From the NCBI GenBank assembly GCA_040221095.1, contig JAVJVP010000016.1:1-64000 (forward strand): DNA of 64,000 bases, in the 5' to 3' direction. Positions 33,989-43,925 of this stretch are shown here, piece by piece; the first letter of the stretch is position 1; each line of letters begins with the position of its first letter. The notes beneath the pieces were generated by a model. It had not been told where the DNA came from, searched no databases, and saw only the letters and a list, made by a program, of their open reading frames with translations. A program made the position numbers and the translations under genes. The DNA is from UBA1479 sp040221095 (lineage in GTDB: Bacteria; Pseudomonadota; Alphaproteobacteria; Rhodospirillales; Casp-alpha2).

Positions 33989-35423
33989 ATGATCGCCAGA
34001 TTGATCGCCTTTCCACAGAAGACCACGGGCGGCGACAGCGGCCACGCCAACCGGCTTTCCGAAATTCTGAGCCTCCTGAACCGGGTCGCCGCCATCGCCG
34101 ACGACGCGCGGAAGGACGAGAAGACCGCCCTCGAGGAGGTGTTCGAACAGGTCTGCGCCTTCACCGGCTGGCCGATCGGCCATCTCTACGTGCGCGATCC
34201 CGGCGACCATCAGATTTATGTGTCGCGCGACGTGTGGCGGTTGGAGCCGGGCATGGACCCGGCCGCCATCGCCGAGTTCATGACCCTGAGCAAGGACACG
34301 GTGTTCACCCGCGGCACCGGCCTGGTCGGCATCATCGCCGAAACCTGCGAGGCCCGGGCGGTGGAGGACGTCACCGTGCTGCCCCAGTTCCTGCGCGCCG
34401 AGGCGGCCCAGCGCAACGAGGTGCGCGGGTTCTTCGGTTTTCCCGTGATGCTGGACGGCGCCTGCGTGGCCGTGGCCGAGTTCTACGGCCGCCAGACGGG
34501 TCTGCTCGACGATACCTCGCTCGAGATCATGACCTACGTGTCGTCGCAGTTGGCCCGCGTGTTTGAACGCCAGGCCTTTGAAAAGCGCAAGACGGCCCTG
34601 ATGGATCAGTTCGAGACCAGCGTGCAGAGCGCCGTCGGGCGACTCGGCGCCGCCTCGGGCGAATTGACGAACTCGGCCGGTGAACTGGGACAGCGTTGCG
34701 GAACGGCCGCCGACGCCTGCGCCAAGGTCGGAACCGGAATCGCCGGAATCGCCGCCGCTGCGGGGACCCTGAAATCGGCCATGGCCGCCCTTGACAACGC
34801 CGAGCGCAACACGGAAAGCAAGACCTCGGCCGTGATCGACACGGTCAACCAGCTGGCAGGCGAACTGCGCGGCGCGGTGACCCAGCTTGAAGCCTCTAAT
34901 CAGGCGGCCCAGGACATCGGCGAGATCACCCGCAACGTCAGCGAAATCGCCGGACAGGTCCGCATGCTCGGCCTCAACGCCACCATCGAGGCGGCCCGCG
35001 CCGGCGAAATGGGCAAGGGCTTCGCCATCGTCGCCAGCGAAATCAAAAAACCTGGCGCAGCAGTCGGAAGCCGCGTCCGGCTGCATCGCCGACCAGATCA
35101 CCGATCTTCAGGAGACGGTTCGGGCCAGCGCCTCCAACATGGCCGGCGTGGCCGGCAAGATGGAGGACCTGGTGCAGACCGTCCACGGCATGGCTCAGGT
35201 CCTGAGCGGCCAGAAGCAGGCCACCGGCACCATCGGCCATCATGTCGCGGCGTCCCAGGCCACGGTGGCGGGCATCACGGCGGATGTGGCGATGATGGAC
35301 GAGGCCATGGCCGTGTTGTCGGAATTGTCCCGGGGGCTCGGCCGCCTGGCGGCGGACCTGCAAGGCACCGCCCATGACGTGTCTCATTCGGGCGAGGACT
35401 TCATGACCGCCATGCGGGGCTGA
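33989..35423 (+). pseudogene. Soluble GAF-domain methyl-accepting chemotaxis protein, frameshifted
   Basis: There is no membrane segment. Residues about 20-200 form a GAF-like domain (EEVFEQVCAFTGWPIGHLYV; MLDGACVAVAEFYGRQTGLL). After about residue 210 comes the methyl-accepting coiled coil and the start of the signalling tip (VRMLGLNATIEAARAGEMGK, GFAIVASEIK). At a run of six A residues (35045-35050) the frame changes: the continuation NLAQQSEAASGCIADQITDL is in the frame one base later. Removing one A would restore the family-typical EIKNLAQQS and an open frame to TGA 35421-35423, about 477 residues. As read, translation continues to a different stop at 35377. Either the gene is newly broken or the homopolymer is miscounted. 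ATG 33989 has AAAGGA upstream. Confidence 0.8.
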
Positions 35424-35443
35424 TAGCTGCCGGATTGCCCCGT

Positions 35444-35836
35444 TCAGCGGTCGGGCAATTTAATCGTCACCGAACCCTTGCCGTAGCCGTGCACCTTGTC
35501 GTGGGCCCGTACGATGACGTTAGTGATCCCCGCCGGCACATCGACCCCATCTGCCGAGCGGGTGAACGGCTGTTCGTTTACATGGGGGTGGTAGAGCACG
35601 CGGCGGGCAAGCAGGGTGCCGTCCGGGGCCAGAACCTCGAAATTGTCGGCATAATGATCCCAGCCCGTGTCGCCGTGGCGAACCGTGGCGCTGACCGTAT
35701 ATGTGCCGTCGCCGTTGGGCGAGGCCGCCGCCTGGACAACTCGGGATGCGTCGGCCAGGGCGGGGCCAGCGGCCAGCACCGCCCATAGGACCGTGACGGC
35801 GACGGCAACGGGGACTGTCCGGTTCGGCAGCATCAT
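35444..35836 (-). CDS. Conserved secreted protein of unknown function
   Basis: A 130-residue protein with a signal peptide (VAVTVLWAVLAAGPALA, cleaved near residue 28). The mature part is beta-rich: YTVSATVRHGDTGWDHYADN, FEVLAPDGTLLARRVLYHPH, VNEQPFTRSADGVDVPAGIT, VIVRAHDKVHGYGKGSVTIK. Several His residues (HYAD, HPHVNEQPF, AHDKVHGYG) could bind metal. I recall similar short exported proteins in other alphaproteobacteria but cannot name a family. It is transcribed away from the SOS-box peptide gene, whose promoter lies in the shared 160-base gap. Confidence 0.6.
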   Translation of the reverse strand: MMLPNRTVPVAVAVTVLWAVLAAGPALADASRVVQAAASPNGDGTYTVSATVRHGDTGWDHYADNFEVLAPDGTLLARRVLYHPHVNEQPFTRSADGVDVPAGITNVIVRAHDKVHGYGKGSVTIKLPDR

Positions 35837-35943
35837 GACGGCGATATCCTCTCAATCCGCAGAAAAAGCCCTGAAATTCCTTGAATTTTAGCCGCACGGG
35901 ACGGCGGCGGCCAAGGGCATGACGAAAATGTGTTGACTTAAAT

Positions 35944-35958
35944 GTTCATGTTATGTTC
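35944..35958 (+). promoter_or_regulatory. SOS (LexA) box before a 26-codon gene
   Basis: A perfect GTTC-ATGTTAT-GTTC direct repeat with the 7-base spacing of alphaproteobacterial LexA sites. A TTGACT element (35933-35938) just upstream could be the -35 box, so LexA binding would cover the promoter spacer. It is almost the same sequence as the umuDC box (GTTC-TGGTTAT-GTTC). Confidence 0.88.
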
Positions 35959-35999
35959 TTTTGCGGTCACACGATGTTTCACCCCCTGGGAGATGACCC

Positions 36000-36080
36000 A
36001 TGTCCATTTCGCGTCTTCATGAACTGTTCGCCCTCGCCGTCATGTTCACCGCCGGCTATGCCTGCATGGTGGTCGGCTGA
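36000..36080 (+). CDS. 26-residue SOS-controlled hydrophobic peptide (SidA-like candidate)
   Basis: A very short gene: ATG 36000, stop TGA 36078-36080. It has GGGAG seven bases before the ATG and a perfect SOS box starting 56 bases upstream. The peptide has a polar N-terminus (MSISRLHEL) and a hydrophobic remainder (FALAVMFTAGYACMVVG), as expected for a single membrane-spanning peptide. In Caulobacter the LexA-controlled inner-membrane peptide SidA (about 29 residues) stops cell division by acting on FtsW/FtsN (established there). Size, hydrophobicity and control agree here, so a division inhibitor or membrane-acting SOS peptide is a reasonable inference, but I have no sequence alignment to show homology. 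Confidence 0.68.
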   Translation: MSISRLHELFALAVMFTAGYACMVVG

Positions 36081-36103
36081 GGCCTATCGCGTTCTACCGG
36101 GCC

Positions 36104-36523
36104 TTAAGGATCAAGGACCGGGCGCTTCTTGCCGTTGTCGTCCAGGGCGACGAAGGTGAATATTCCCTCCGTCACCTTGACCCGCCGGTCGCGCGCCCGC
36201 TGGCGCAGGGCCCAGGCCTCGATCCGCAGGGCGATCGACGTATTGCCGACCCGCACCACATCGGCGTAGCAGCACAGCACGTCCCCGACATTGACCGGCT
36301 TGTGAAAGATGAACCCGTCGACGGCCACGGTGGCGACCCGGCCGCCGGCGTGCTGGGCGGCGACGATCCCCCCGGCCACGTCCATCTGCGCCATCACCCA
36401 GCCGCCGAAGATGTCGCCGGACGGATTGGTGTCGGCGGGCATGGCCAGGGTGCGGATGGCCAATTCGCCGCGCGGCTGATCGTCCGTGAAAGCGGCGGAA
36501 TCGGCGGAATTCTGGGTCGTCAT
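36104..36523 (-). CDS. Acyl-CoA thioesterase, YciA-like hotdog protein
   Basis: A 139-residue single-hotdog thioesterase. The family core is visible: RTLAMPADTNPSGDIFGGWV contains the catalytic aspartate/asparagine region, followed by MAQMDVAGGIVAAQHAGGRV, VDGFIFHKPVNVGDVLCCYA and VTEGIFTFVALDDNGKKRP. YciA enzymes hydrolyse a broad range of acyl-CoAs in the cytosol. I chose ATG 36523 behind AGGAA rather than an upstream start at 36562. It lies between the SOS peptide gene (convergent) and parE (divergent). Confidence 0.87.
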   Translation of the reverse strand: MTTQNSADSAAFTDDQPRGELAIRTLAMPADTNPSGDIFGGWVMAQMDVAGGIVAAQHAGGRVATVAVDGFIFHKPVNVGDVLCCYADVVRVGNTSIALRIEAWALRQRARDRRVKVTEGIFTFVALDDNGKKRPVLDP

Positions 36524-36701
36524 CACGAAATGTTCCTGTTTCTGCAATAGGGATTTCAGCACAATATATGGTAATTCATTGCATGCCCCCTACCCCATTA
36601 TGGTATAGCTTGGGGCAAGCCGAGACCAGCGCAGGGTCAGCCGGCAGGGACACGAAAAACACGCGAACACGCGCCGCACGATACAGCGCGCCGGACACCG
36701 A

Positions 36702-38771
<2,070 letters not shown>

Positions 38772-38784
38772 GCCCCCCGGCGCG

Positions 38785-39756
38785 TCAGCCCCGCAGTTCG
38801 GCGGAAAGATCGAGCCCCGCGGCCTCGTCGATCCCCAGCATGAGGTTCAGGCACTGCACCGCCTGCCCCGACGCCCCCTTGCCCAGATTGTCGAGCAGCG
38901 CCGTCAGCACCGCCTGGCCCGTGGCTTCGTTGGCGAACACGTAAAGCTTCAGGTCGTTGGTGCCGTTCAGGCCTTCGGGCTCAAGATGCCCCATTCCAAG
39001 CGCCGTGTCATAGCCTTCGACGGTAACGAAACGGCGGCCCGTGTAATGATCGGCGAGCACGCCATGCAGGTCCCTGGCGGTCGGCGTGCCCGGCAGCGAC
39101 CACAGGGAAACGGGGATCTGCACGATCATGCCCTGGTGGTAACGCGCCACGCTGGGCACGAAGATCGGGGCATGGGACAGACCCGAATACCTGTGGATCT
39201 CCGGTATGTGCTTATGGGCCAGGCCGAGGGCGTAAACCCGCACGGCGGTGTCGATATGGCCGTCCGCGTTCGGATCCTCGAAGGCCTCGATCAGCTGCCG
39301 CCCGCCGCCGGAATAGCCCGACACGGCGTTGATGGCGGCGGGGAAGTCCTTGGGCAGCAATCCGGCCTCGACCAGCGGATGCAGCAGCGACACGGAGGCG
39401 ACGGCGTAGCAGCCCGTGTTGGCGACGCGGGCGGCCCCGGCGACCACAGCCTCATGGCCCTTGTCGTACTCGGGAAAACCGTAGGTCCAGCCCGCCGCCG
39501 TGCGGTGGGCGGTCGAGGCATCGATCACCCGGGTCGAATTGTTTTCGATCAGGGCCACGGATTCCTTGGCCGCCGCATCGGGCAGGCAGAGAATCGCCAC
39601 GTCCGCCGCGTTCAACAGTTCGGCCCGCGCCGCCGGGTCCTTGCGGCGGTCGTCGGCCAGACGCAAAAGGTCGATATCGGCGCGGCGGGACAGGCGCTGG
39701 CTGATCTGCAGTCCCGTGGTCCCTACTTCCCCGTCGATGAACACCTTGGCAGTCAT
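38785..39756 (-). CDS. argC: N-acetyl-gamma-glutamyl-phosphate reductase (type 2)
   Basis: A 323-residue NADP-dependent reductase of arginine synthesis, producing N-acetylglutamate semialdehyde. It is the shorter type 2 form: the Rossmann start is KVFIDGEVGTTGLQISQRLS instead of GxxGxxG-rich type 1. The catalytic cysteine is in ARVANTGCYAVASVSLLHPL near residue 117, followed by INAVSGYSGGGRQLIEAFED. The length fits type 2 enzymes. In many alphaproteobacteria argC lies beside rpsI-rplM; here three other genes stand between (39.9-42.6 kb), which marks that interval as variable. Confidence 0.94.
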   Translation of the reverse strand: MTAKVFIDGEVGTTGLQISQRLSRRADIDLLRLADDRRKDPAARAELLNAADVAILCLPDAAAKESVALIENNSTRVIDASTAHRTAAGWTYGFPEYDKGHEAVVAGAARVANTGCYAVASVSLLHPLVEAGLLPKDFPAAINAVSGYSGGGRQLIEAFEDPNADGHIDTAVRVYALGLAHKHIPEIHRYSGLSHAPIFVPSVARYHQGMIVQIPVSLWSLPGTPTARDLHGVLADHYTGRRFVTVEGYDTALGMGHLEPEGLNGTNDLKLYVFANEATGQAVLTALLDNLGKGASGQAVQCLNLMLGIDEAAGLDLSAELRG

Positions 39757-39929
39757 GGTCTTGGTCCTTGTGGTCTTTTGGCCTTGTCGCGAAATGGTCT
39801 TTGCGACGACAGGGTATAGGCGGACCGAAGCCCCGGCGCAACAATGCGCATTGATCCGCCGGACACCCGGAGTCTAGAGTTCCCGGCAACGCATCCCGCC
39901 GCCCCTCCTTTTCCGAAAGCCCCAAATTC

Positions 39930-40955
39930 ATGCTGCTCCCGACCTCCAAGACCTTCGCCCATGGCGATTTCACACTCTCGACGGGCGAAACCCTGCCCGA
40001 CCTGACCGTCGCCTACGAGACCTGGGGCACGCTCAACGCCGCCGCCGACAACGCGATCCTGGTCTGCCACGGCTACACCAATTTCCCCCATGCGACCGGC
40101 GACGAAAGCGGCTGGGCCGTCAACCTGATCGGCCCGGGCAAGGCGGTGGACACGGATAAGTACTTCGTCGTCTGCTCGAACATGCTGGGCTCAGCCTACG
40201 GCACTTCGGGTCCGGCCTCGATCAATCCGGCGACGGGCAAGCCCTGGGGGCCCGATTTCCCCGCCTACACCTGCGCCGACATGGTCGAGGCGCAGCGCCT
40301 TCTGATCGACCACCTGGGCATCGGGCAGTTGAAGGCCGTCATGGGCTATTCCTACGGCGGGCATCTGACCTTCCGCTGGGGCGCCACCCATCCCGACCGC
40401 ATGCGGGCCCTGGTGCCCATCGCCGGCGTCATCAAGCGCGCCACCAAGCCCGAGCAAGTGCAGGCGATCATCGACCGCTACGCCACCTGCCCGGGCTGGA
40501 ACGGCGGCCATTATTACGGCAACGAAATCGAGGGCGGCGTGTTCGAGCGCATGGTCACGGACCGCATCGAGCGGCTGACCAACTACGGCATCGGCACGCA
40601 TCTGGCCGATACCGTGGGCGATCCGGCCGAGTGCCAGCGCATCATCCGCGAGCGGGCGGAGAAATGGGCCAAGGAGTTCGACGCCAATTCGCTCTATATC
40701 CTCTACCGCGCCGGCATCGGCTCCGACATGACGCCGCTTGCGGGCGACATCAAGGCGCCGCTGCTGAACGTTCTGGCCGACACGGACAGCGTGGTCGACG
40801 TGGCCCTGAGCCAGCCGACGGTGGATTTGCTGAAATCAAAGGGCGTCGACGCCGAGTTCCATGAGATCAAGACCCGCTACGGCCATGCCGGGCCGATGAT
40901 CGACGCTGGCCTATGGGCGGACAGACTGCGGACATTCCTCGACCGCACGCCGTAA
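39930..40955 (+). CDS. Alpha/beta hydrolase related to homoserine O-acetyltransferase (MetX-like)
   Basis: A 341-residue alpha/beta hydrolase. The family start is recognisable: LDLTVAYETWGTLNAAADNA-like sequence, then ILVCHGYTNFPHATG, VVCSNMLGSAYGTSGPASIN, and MVEAQRLLIDHLGIGQLKAV. The nucleophile elbow is MGYSYGGHLTFRWG, whereas true MetX enzymes as I know them have GGSMGG. The acid (LADTDSVVD) and His (YGHAGPMID) follow in order. It may acylate a substrate other than homoserine or be a hydrolase. A metY-type gene lies 5 kb away but is broken by a stop codon. The start is ATG 39930; the ribosome site is poor. Confidence 0.72.
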   Translation: MLLPTSKTFAHGDFTLSTGETLPDLTVAYETWGTLNAAADNAILVCHGYTNFPHATGDESGWAVNLIGPGKAVDTDKYFVVCSNMLGSAYGTSGPASINPATGKPWGPDFPAYTCADMVEAQRLLIDHLGIGQLKAVMGYSYGGHLTFRWGATHPDRMRALVPIAGVIKRATKPEQVQAIIDRYATCPGWNGGHYYGNEIEGGVFERMVTDRIERLTNYGIGTHLADTVGDPAECQRIIRERAEKWAKEFDANSLYILYRAGIGSDMTPLAGDIKAPLLNVLADTDSVVDVALSQPTVDLLKSKGVDAEFHEIKTRYGHAGPMIDAGLWADRLRTFLDRTP

Positions 40956-40961
40956 GTCAGG

Positions 40962-41540
40962 TCACCACACCTTGGGCTTCTGGCCGGCCTTTTCCATGGC
41001 TTCGAACTTGTGCTGCAAGAAACGCTGGAACGGCTGGTCCTTGTAGGCCCCGGCCTTCACGTATTCGAACATGCTGTGAAAATGGAACGGCTTGAAATAG
41101 CCGGGCATGCGCGCGACCTCGGTCTCGCCCGCCTTGATTTCCTCGGGCGTCGGCAAGTACACGATGGTCGGCGTGAAGTTGACGCGCCAGCGGCGGGCCA
41201 GGTCCCGTTCTTCCATGGCCTTGCCGTCCAGGTCCGTGACCTCGCGCGCCCCCCACAGGTTCAGTTGCAGGACTACGAAGTTCTGCTTCACGAAGTCGGC
41301 GAGTTCGGGCACCTGGAAGTTCACCGTGTGCATCTCGCGGCAGTAGGGGCAGCCCTTCTGCTCGAAGATCACGGCGACGCGCTTGCCCTGGGCCGCCGCC
41401 TCGGCCACGTCCTCGGCCAGGATCAGGAAGGTTTCGGCGAACCAGGGCTGCTTGTGCAGGCCGTCCTCGCCGACCGTGGCGGCGCGGGCGGAGCCCGAAA
41501 CCGCGAGCAACACAATCACCGCCGTCAGAAGCCGTCGCAT
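40962..41540 (-). CDS. Thioredoxin-fold periplasmic protein (SoxW-like)
   Basis: A 192-residue protein with a signal peptide (LTAVIVLLAVSGSARA, cleaved near residue 20). The redox motif CPYC is in VIFEQKGCPYCREMHTVNF near residue 68, followed by LADFVKQNFVVLQLNLWGAR and the cis-proline strand WRVNFTPTIVYLPTPEE. The pattern fits the SoxW / thioredoxin-like_2 group of periplasmic thiol reductants. I chose ATG 41540 with GGGAGA upstream. It converges with the MetX-like gene and has only a short gap, so the two are unlikely to share regulation. No sox genes are nearby. Confidence 0.82.
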   Translation of the reverse strand: MRRLLTAVIVLLAVSGSARAATVGEDGLHKQPWFAETFLILAEDVAEAAAQGKRVAVIFEQKGCPYCREMHTVNFQVPELADFVKQNFVVLQLNLWGAREVTDLDGKAMEERDLARRWRVNFTPTIVYLPTPEEIKAGETEVARMPGYFKPFHFHSMFEYVKAGAYKDQPFQRFLQHKFEAMEKAGQKPKVW

Positions 41541-41604
41541 GTCATGTCTCCCTTCGTTGGGAGAGAAGTATAGCGCGAAAGCCCCCAGCCGGACAGCGGC
41601 CACG

Positions 41605-41631
41605 AAAAAGGCCGCTCCCAAGGAAGCGGCC
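41605..41631 (-). terminator. Terminator of the low-GC orphan gene
   Basis: On the minus strand GGCCGCTTCC pairs with GGGAGCGGCC (one bulge) and is followed by TTTTTC. It lies about 85-110 bases after the stop of the low-GC gene and before the thioredoxin-like gene. Its sequence is almost the same as the terminator after rpsI (42715-42746). Confidence 0.8.
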
Positions 41632-41663
41632 CTTCTCGACCAAAACAGAAATTCTGGTTTAGC

Positions 41664-41713
41664 GGCTCTTTGTACGAAAGAAATATTTCCTCGCGACGGG
41701 TTTGCAAAGAGCC
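41664..41713. repeat. Inverted repeat abutting the stop of the low-GC gene
   Basis: Perfect 9-base arms GGCTCTTTG (41664-41672) and CAAAGAGCC (41705-41713) are separated by 32 bases. The inner arm touches the stop codon of the orphan gene (41714-41716). An imperfect smaller repeat, CAGAAATTCTGG, lies just beyond at 41646-41657. It could be an RNA structure or a boundary of the inserted segment. Confidence 0.5.
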
Positions 41714-42559
41714 TTATTCAGCGCAACCCTCATCCCTTAGCTGCCCATTTAATCTTTCCTTAAATCTCGCATTTCTGCGGGCCCATTCTGTCTCGTTTTC
41801 AAAATAGAACTTCAATTGTTCTGCATTATCCAACGCAATGACTTTTGCATCCACCACGAGAGGCTCCCTCCTTGGAACTCGGTGCTTAAACACTCCGCCC
41901 AGTAGCAGATTCTGCGCTTCGACATTTAGATCATGGGAATAACTCTTAATCACCAAGAGCTTTTCGATAAGTTTGTGGGACAGAGCATCAAATTCGCGGA
42001 CTTCCGCATCACTTGGTGTTGGTTGGTGGACAATACCTTGCGATAGGTCCATCGACATCGTTTTGAGATAGCGGTCAAACAGGCGACTGAATTCAACATC
42101 CACATCAGCAAACGCAGCGCTAAACGCTGTTCGGAAAATGTTTAACTTTGGGCTTGTTATCTCGTATGCCTCAAGGACGTTAATTAAGTCTGATCGCGCA
42201 GCATTCAAATTAGTATAATGATCTCTTATCTCTTCAACACGCGCATCTTGAAATTTGTTTAAAACGCCCTTCAGCAAAAATGAGTAATTCGAAGCCGTGG
42301 AATAAACGTACGAACTAAATTGAAGTTCTGCTTCAATCAGCTTCCTATTTGCTTCTACAATTTCTTTGTAAATTTGTTGCCACAAATTTTTCCTGGCATT
42401 TTCGTCAACTTGCCATTTTACAAACACCCCCGCGCATAAAATTGCAGCAAGACTTATGACACTATCAACCCAAGTCCAATCGCTACTGGCGAGCGCAGTG
42501 CTTACATATTCATTCACAGTGTGAAGATTAACTTCTGGTGGGCGCACATCTGCTTTCAT
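41714..42559 (-). CDS. Low-GC orphan membrane-anchored protein
   Basis: I do not recognise this 281-residue protein. It has one membrane segment at about residues 30-48 (WVDSVISLAAILCAGVFVKW) and then a long, mostly helical cytoplasmic part with coiled-coil character (ARKNLWQQIYKEIVEANRKL, AFADVDVEFSRLFDRYLKTM). No nuclease, ATPase or kinase motif is visible. GC content is roughly 40-45% by eye, far below its neighbours, and codons such as AAA, ATT and TTT are frequent, so it was probably acquired from another source. GGAG precedes ATG 42559, so it is likely expressed. It separates argC from rpsI. One-membrane-segment helical orphans of this kind occur among phage-defence effectors, but nothing here proves that role. 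Confidence 0.7.
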   Translation of the reverse strand: MKADVRPPEVNLHTVNEYVSTALASSDWTWVDSVISLAAILCAGVFVKWQVDENARKNLWQQIYKEIVEANRKLIEAELQFSSYVYSTASNYSFLLKGVLNKFQDARVEEIRDHYTNLNAARSDLINVLEAYEITSPKLNIFRTAFSAAFADVDVEFSRLFDRYLKTMSMDLSQGIVHQPTPSDAEVREFDALSHKLIEKLLVIKSYSHDLNVEAQNLLLGGVFKHRVPRREPLVVDAKVIALDNAEQLKFYFENETEWARRNARFKERLNGQLRDEGCAE

Positions 42560-42714
42560 CGAGAACTCCGCAGCTACATTCCACTTTCAAACGATTACTC
42601 TTTTCCAATTTAGGATAGATGTCTCATTTATCTAAATCGATGTGTACGTACAGCATGAGTTTTGTCGCCAAAAAATCTACTATTTCAGTACATCAACTTC
42701 TGTAGCGCGCAAAG

Positions 42715-42746
42715 AAAAAGGCCGCCTCCCGTTGGGAAGCGGCCTT
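42715..42746 (-). terminator. Terminator of rplM-rpsI
   Basis: On the minus strand AAGGCCGCTTCCC pairs with GGGAGGCGGCCTT (one mismatch) with a 3-base loop, followed by TTTTTC. It lies about 60-90 bases after the rpsI stop. Confidence 0.88.
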
Positions 42747-42807
42747 ATCGATAGTGTCCGGGGAGACGGGCGATGGCCGACCCGGCCAACCCCATCGCCC
42801 TGCAGGC

Positions 42808-43290
42808 TTATCGTTTCGAGAACTGGAAGCTGCGGCGGGCCTTGCGGCGGCCGAACTTCTTACGCTCGACGGCGCGGCTGTCACGGGTCAGGAACCCGCC
42901 CGCCTTCAGCTTGCCGCGCAGGGTCGGCTCGAAATAGGTCAGCGCGCGGGAGATGCCGTGGCGCACGGCGCCGGCCTGGCCCGAAAGCCCGCCGCCCTTG
43001 ACCGTGCACATGACATCGTACTGGCCCAGGCGCTCGACCGTTTCGAACGGCTGCTTGATCATCATCTGCAGCACGGGGCGGGCGAAGTACTGCGACGCGT
43101 CCCGGCCGTTGACGGTGATCTTGCCCGGTCCCGGCTTGATCCACACGCGGGCGACGGCGTCCTTGCGGCGGCCCGTGGCGTAGGAACGGCCGTGTTCGTC
43201 AATCACCGGCTCCGCGGGAGCCGCGTCATCGACGTCCGGAGCACCCGTCAGTTCCTTGAGGTCCTCAAGCGTTTTCACATCTTCGGACAT
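42808..43290 (-). CDS. rpsI: 30S ribosomal protein S9
   Basis: A 160-residue S9 with an alphaproteobacteria-style acidic N-terminal extension (residues 1-33, rich in Asp/Glu/Pro). The core follows: SYATGRRKDAVARVWIKPGP, then VNGRDASQYFARPVLQMMIK, VKGGGLSGQAGAVRHGISRA and LTRDSRAVERKKFGRRKARR, ending in the basic FSKR tail that reaches the ribosomal P site. It lies three bases after rplM and is followed by a terminator. Confidence 0.98.
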   Translation of the reverse strand: MSEDVKTLEDLKELTGAPDVDDAAPAEPVIDEHGRSYATGRRKDAVARVWIKPGPGKITVNGRDASQYFARPVLQMMIKQPFETVERLGQYDVMCTVKGGGLSGQAGAVRHGISRALTYFEPTLRGKLKAGGFLTRDSRAVERKKFGRRKARRSFQFSKR

Positions 43291-43293
43291 GGA

Positions 43294-43758
43294 TTAGGCG
43301 CTCCTTTTGTTCTTCGGGTTCATGGACGCGACGTCCAGAACCTGGGGCTGCTGGCCGGCATGGGGATGCTCGGCGCCGGCATAGACGTGCAGCTTGCGCA
43401 TCTGCTCGCGGCCCAACGGGTTGCGGCTGATCATGCGCTCGACGGCCTTGATGACGACGCGCTCGGGATGAACGCCGCCCAGGATGCCGCCGGCCGTGCG
43501 GGTCTTGATGCCGCCCGGATAACCGGTGTGATAATGGTACTTCTTGTCCGCCAGCTTGTTGCCGGTCAGGCGCACCTTGCCGGCGTTGATGACGATGATG
43601 TGGTCGCCGCAATCGATATGCGGGGTGTACATCGGCTTATGCTTGCCGCGCAGCCGAGTGGCGATGACCGACGCCAGACGACCGAGGACCAGACCTTCGG
43701 CATCGACGACGAACCACCCTTTTTCGACTTCCGACGGTTTCGCGGAATAGGTTTTCAT
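43294..43758 (-). CDS. rplM: 50S ribosomal protein L13
   Basis: A 154-residue L13. Typical segments are MKTYSAKPSEVEKGWFVVDA, LVLGRLASVIATRLRGKHKP, YTPHIDCGDHIIVINAGKVR, HTGYPGGIKTRTAGGILGG and MLRKLHVYAG-like REQMRKLHVYAGAEHPHAGQ. I chose ATG 43758 because AAGGAA precedes it and family proteins start MKTYSAK; the longer frame to 43845 is rejected. It forms the usual rplM-rpsI operon. Confidence 0.98.
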   Translation of the reverse strand: MKTYSAKPSEVEKGWFVVDAEGLVLGRLASVIATRLRGKHKPMYTPHIDCGDHIIVINAGKVRLTGNKLADKKYHYHTGYPGGIKTRTAGGILGGVHPERVVIKAVERMISRNPLGREQMRKLHVYAGAEHPHAGQQPQVLDVASMNPKNKRSA

Positions 43759-43925
43759 CGGTTCACGTTCCTTAAAAGCTTTCGCGGCCCGGTCCCCAGG
43801 CAAAACGCGCGCAGGGAGGGCCGAAGGCGGCGGAATATGCCACACAAGAGCGGGAAGTCAAGCGGAAAACCGCAACAATTTCCGTCGCTTACACTCGCGG
43901 TATTATAATACCTTATCGTTTGGAA

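Noticed and set aside
35044..35052. Programmed -1 frameshifting at A AAA AAC in the chemoreceptor
   Set aside because: The heptamer is not in the phase needed for -1 slippage, and the required change is +1 relative to the incoming frame. A real indel or sequencing error is simpler.
36081..36103. Terminator after the SOS peptide gene
   Set aside because: AGGCC...GGCCT near 36081-36110 gives only a 5-base stem with a long loop and no T run, so I do not call it.
39757..39929. SAM-type riboswitch before the MetX-like gene
   Set aside because: I looked for conserved SAM-II-like paired elements and found no convincing pseudoknot; the gap is short and GC-rich.
42642..43001. Possible 119-codon gene starting in the gap before rpsI
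   Set aside because: It runs through the rpsI terminator and opposite rpsI coding sequence and becomes an Arg-rich shadow; no ribosome site.
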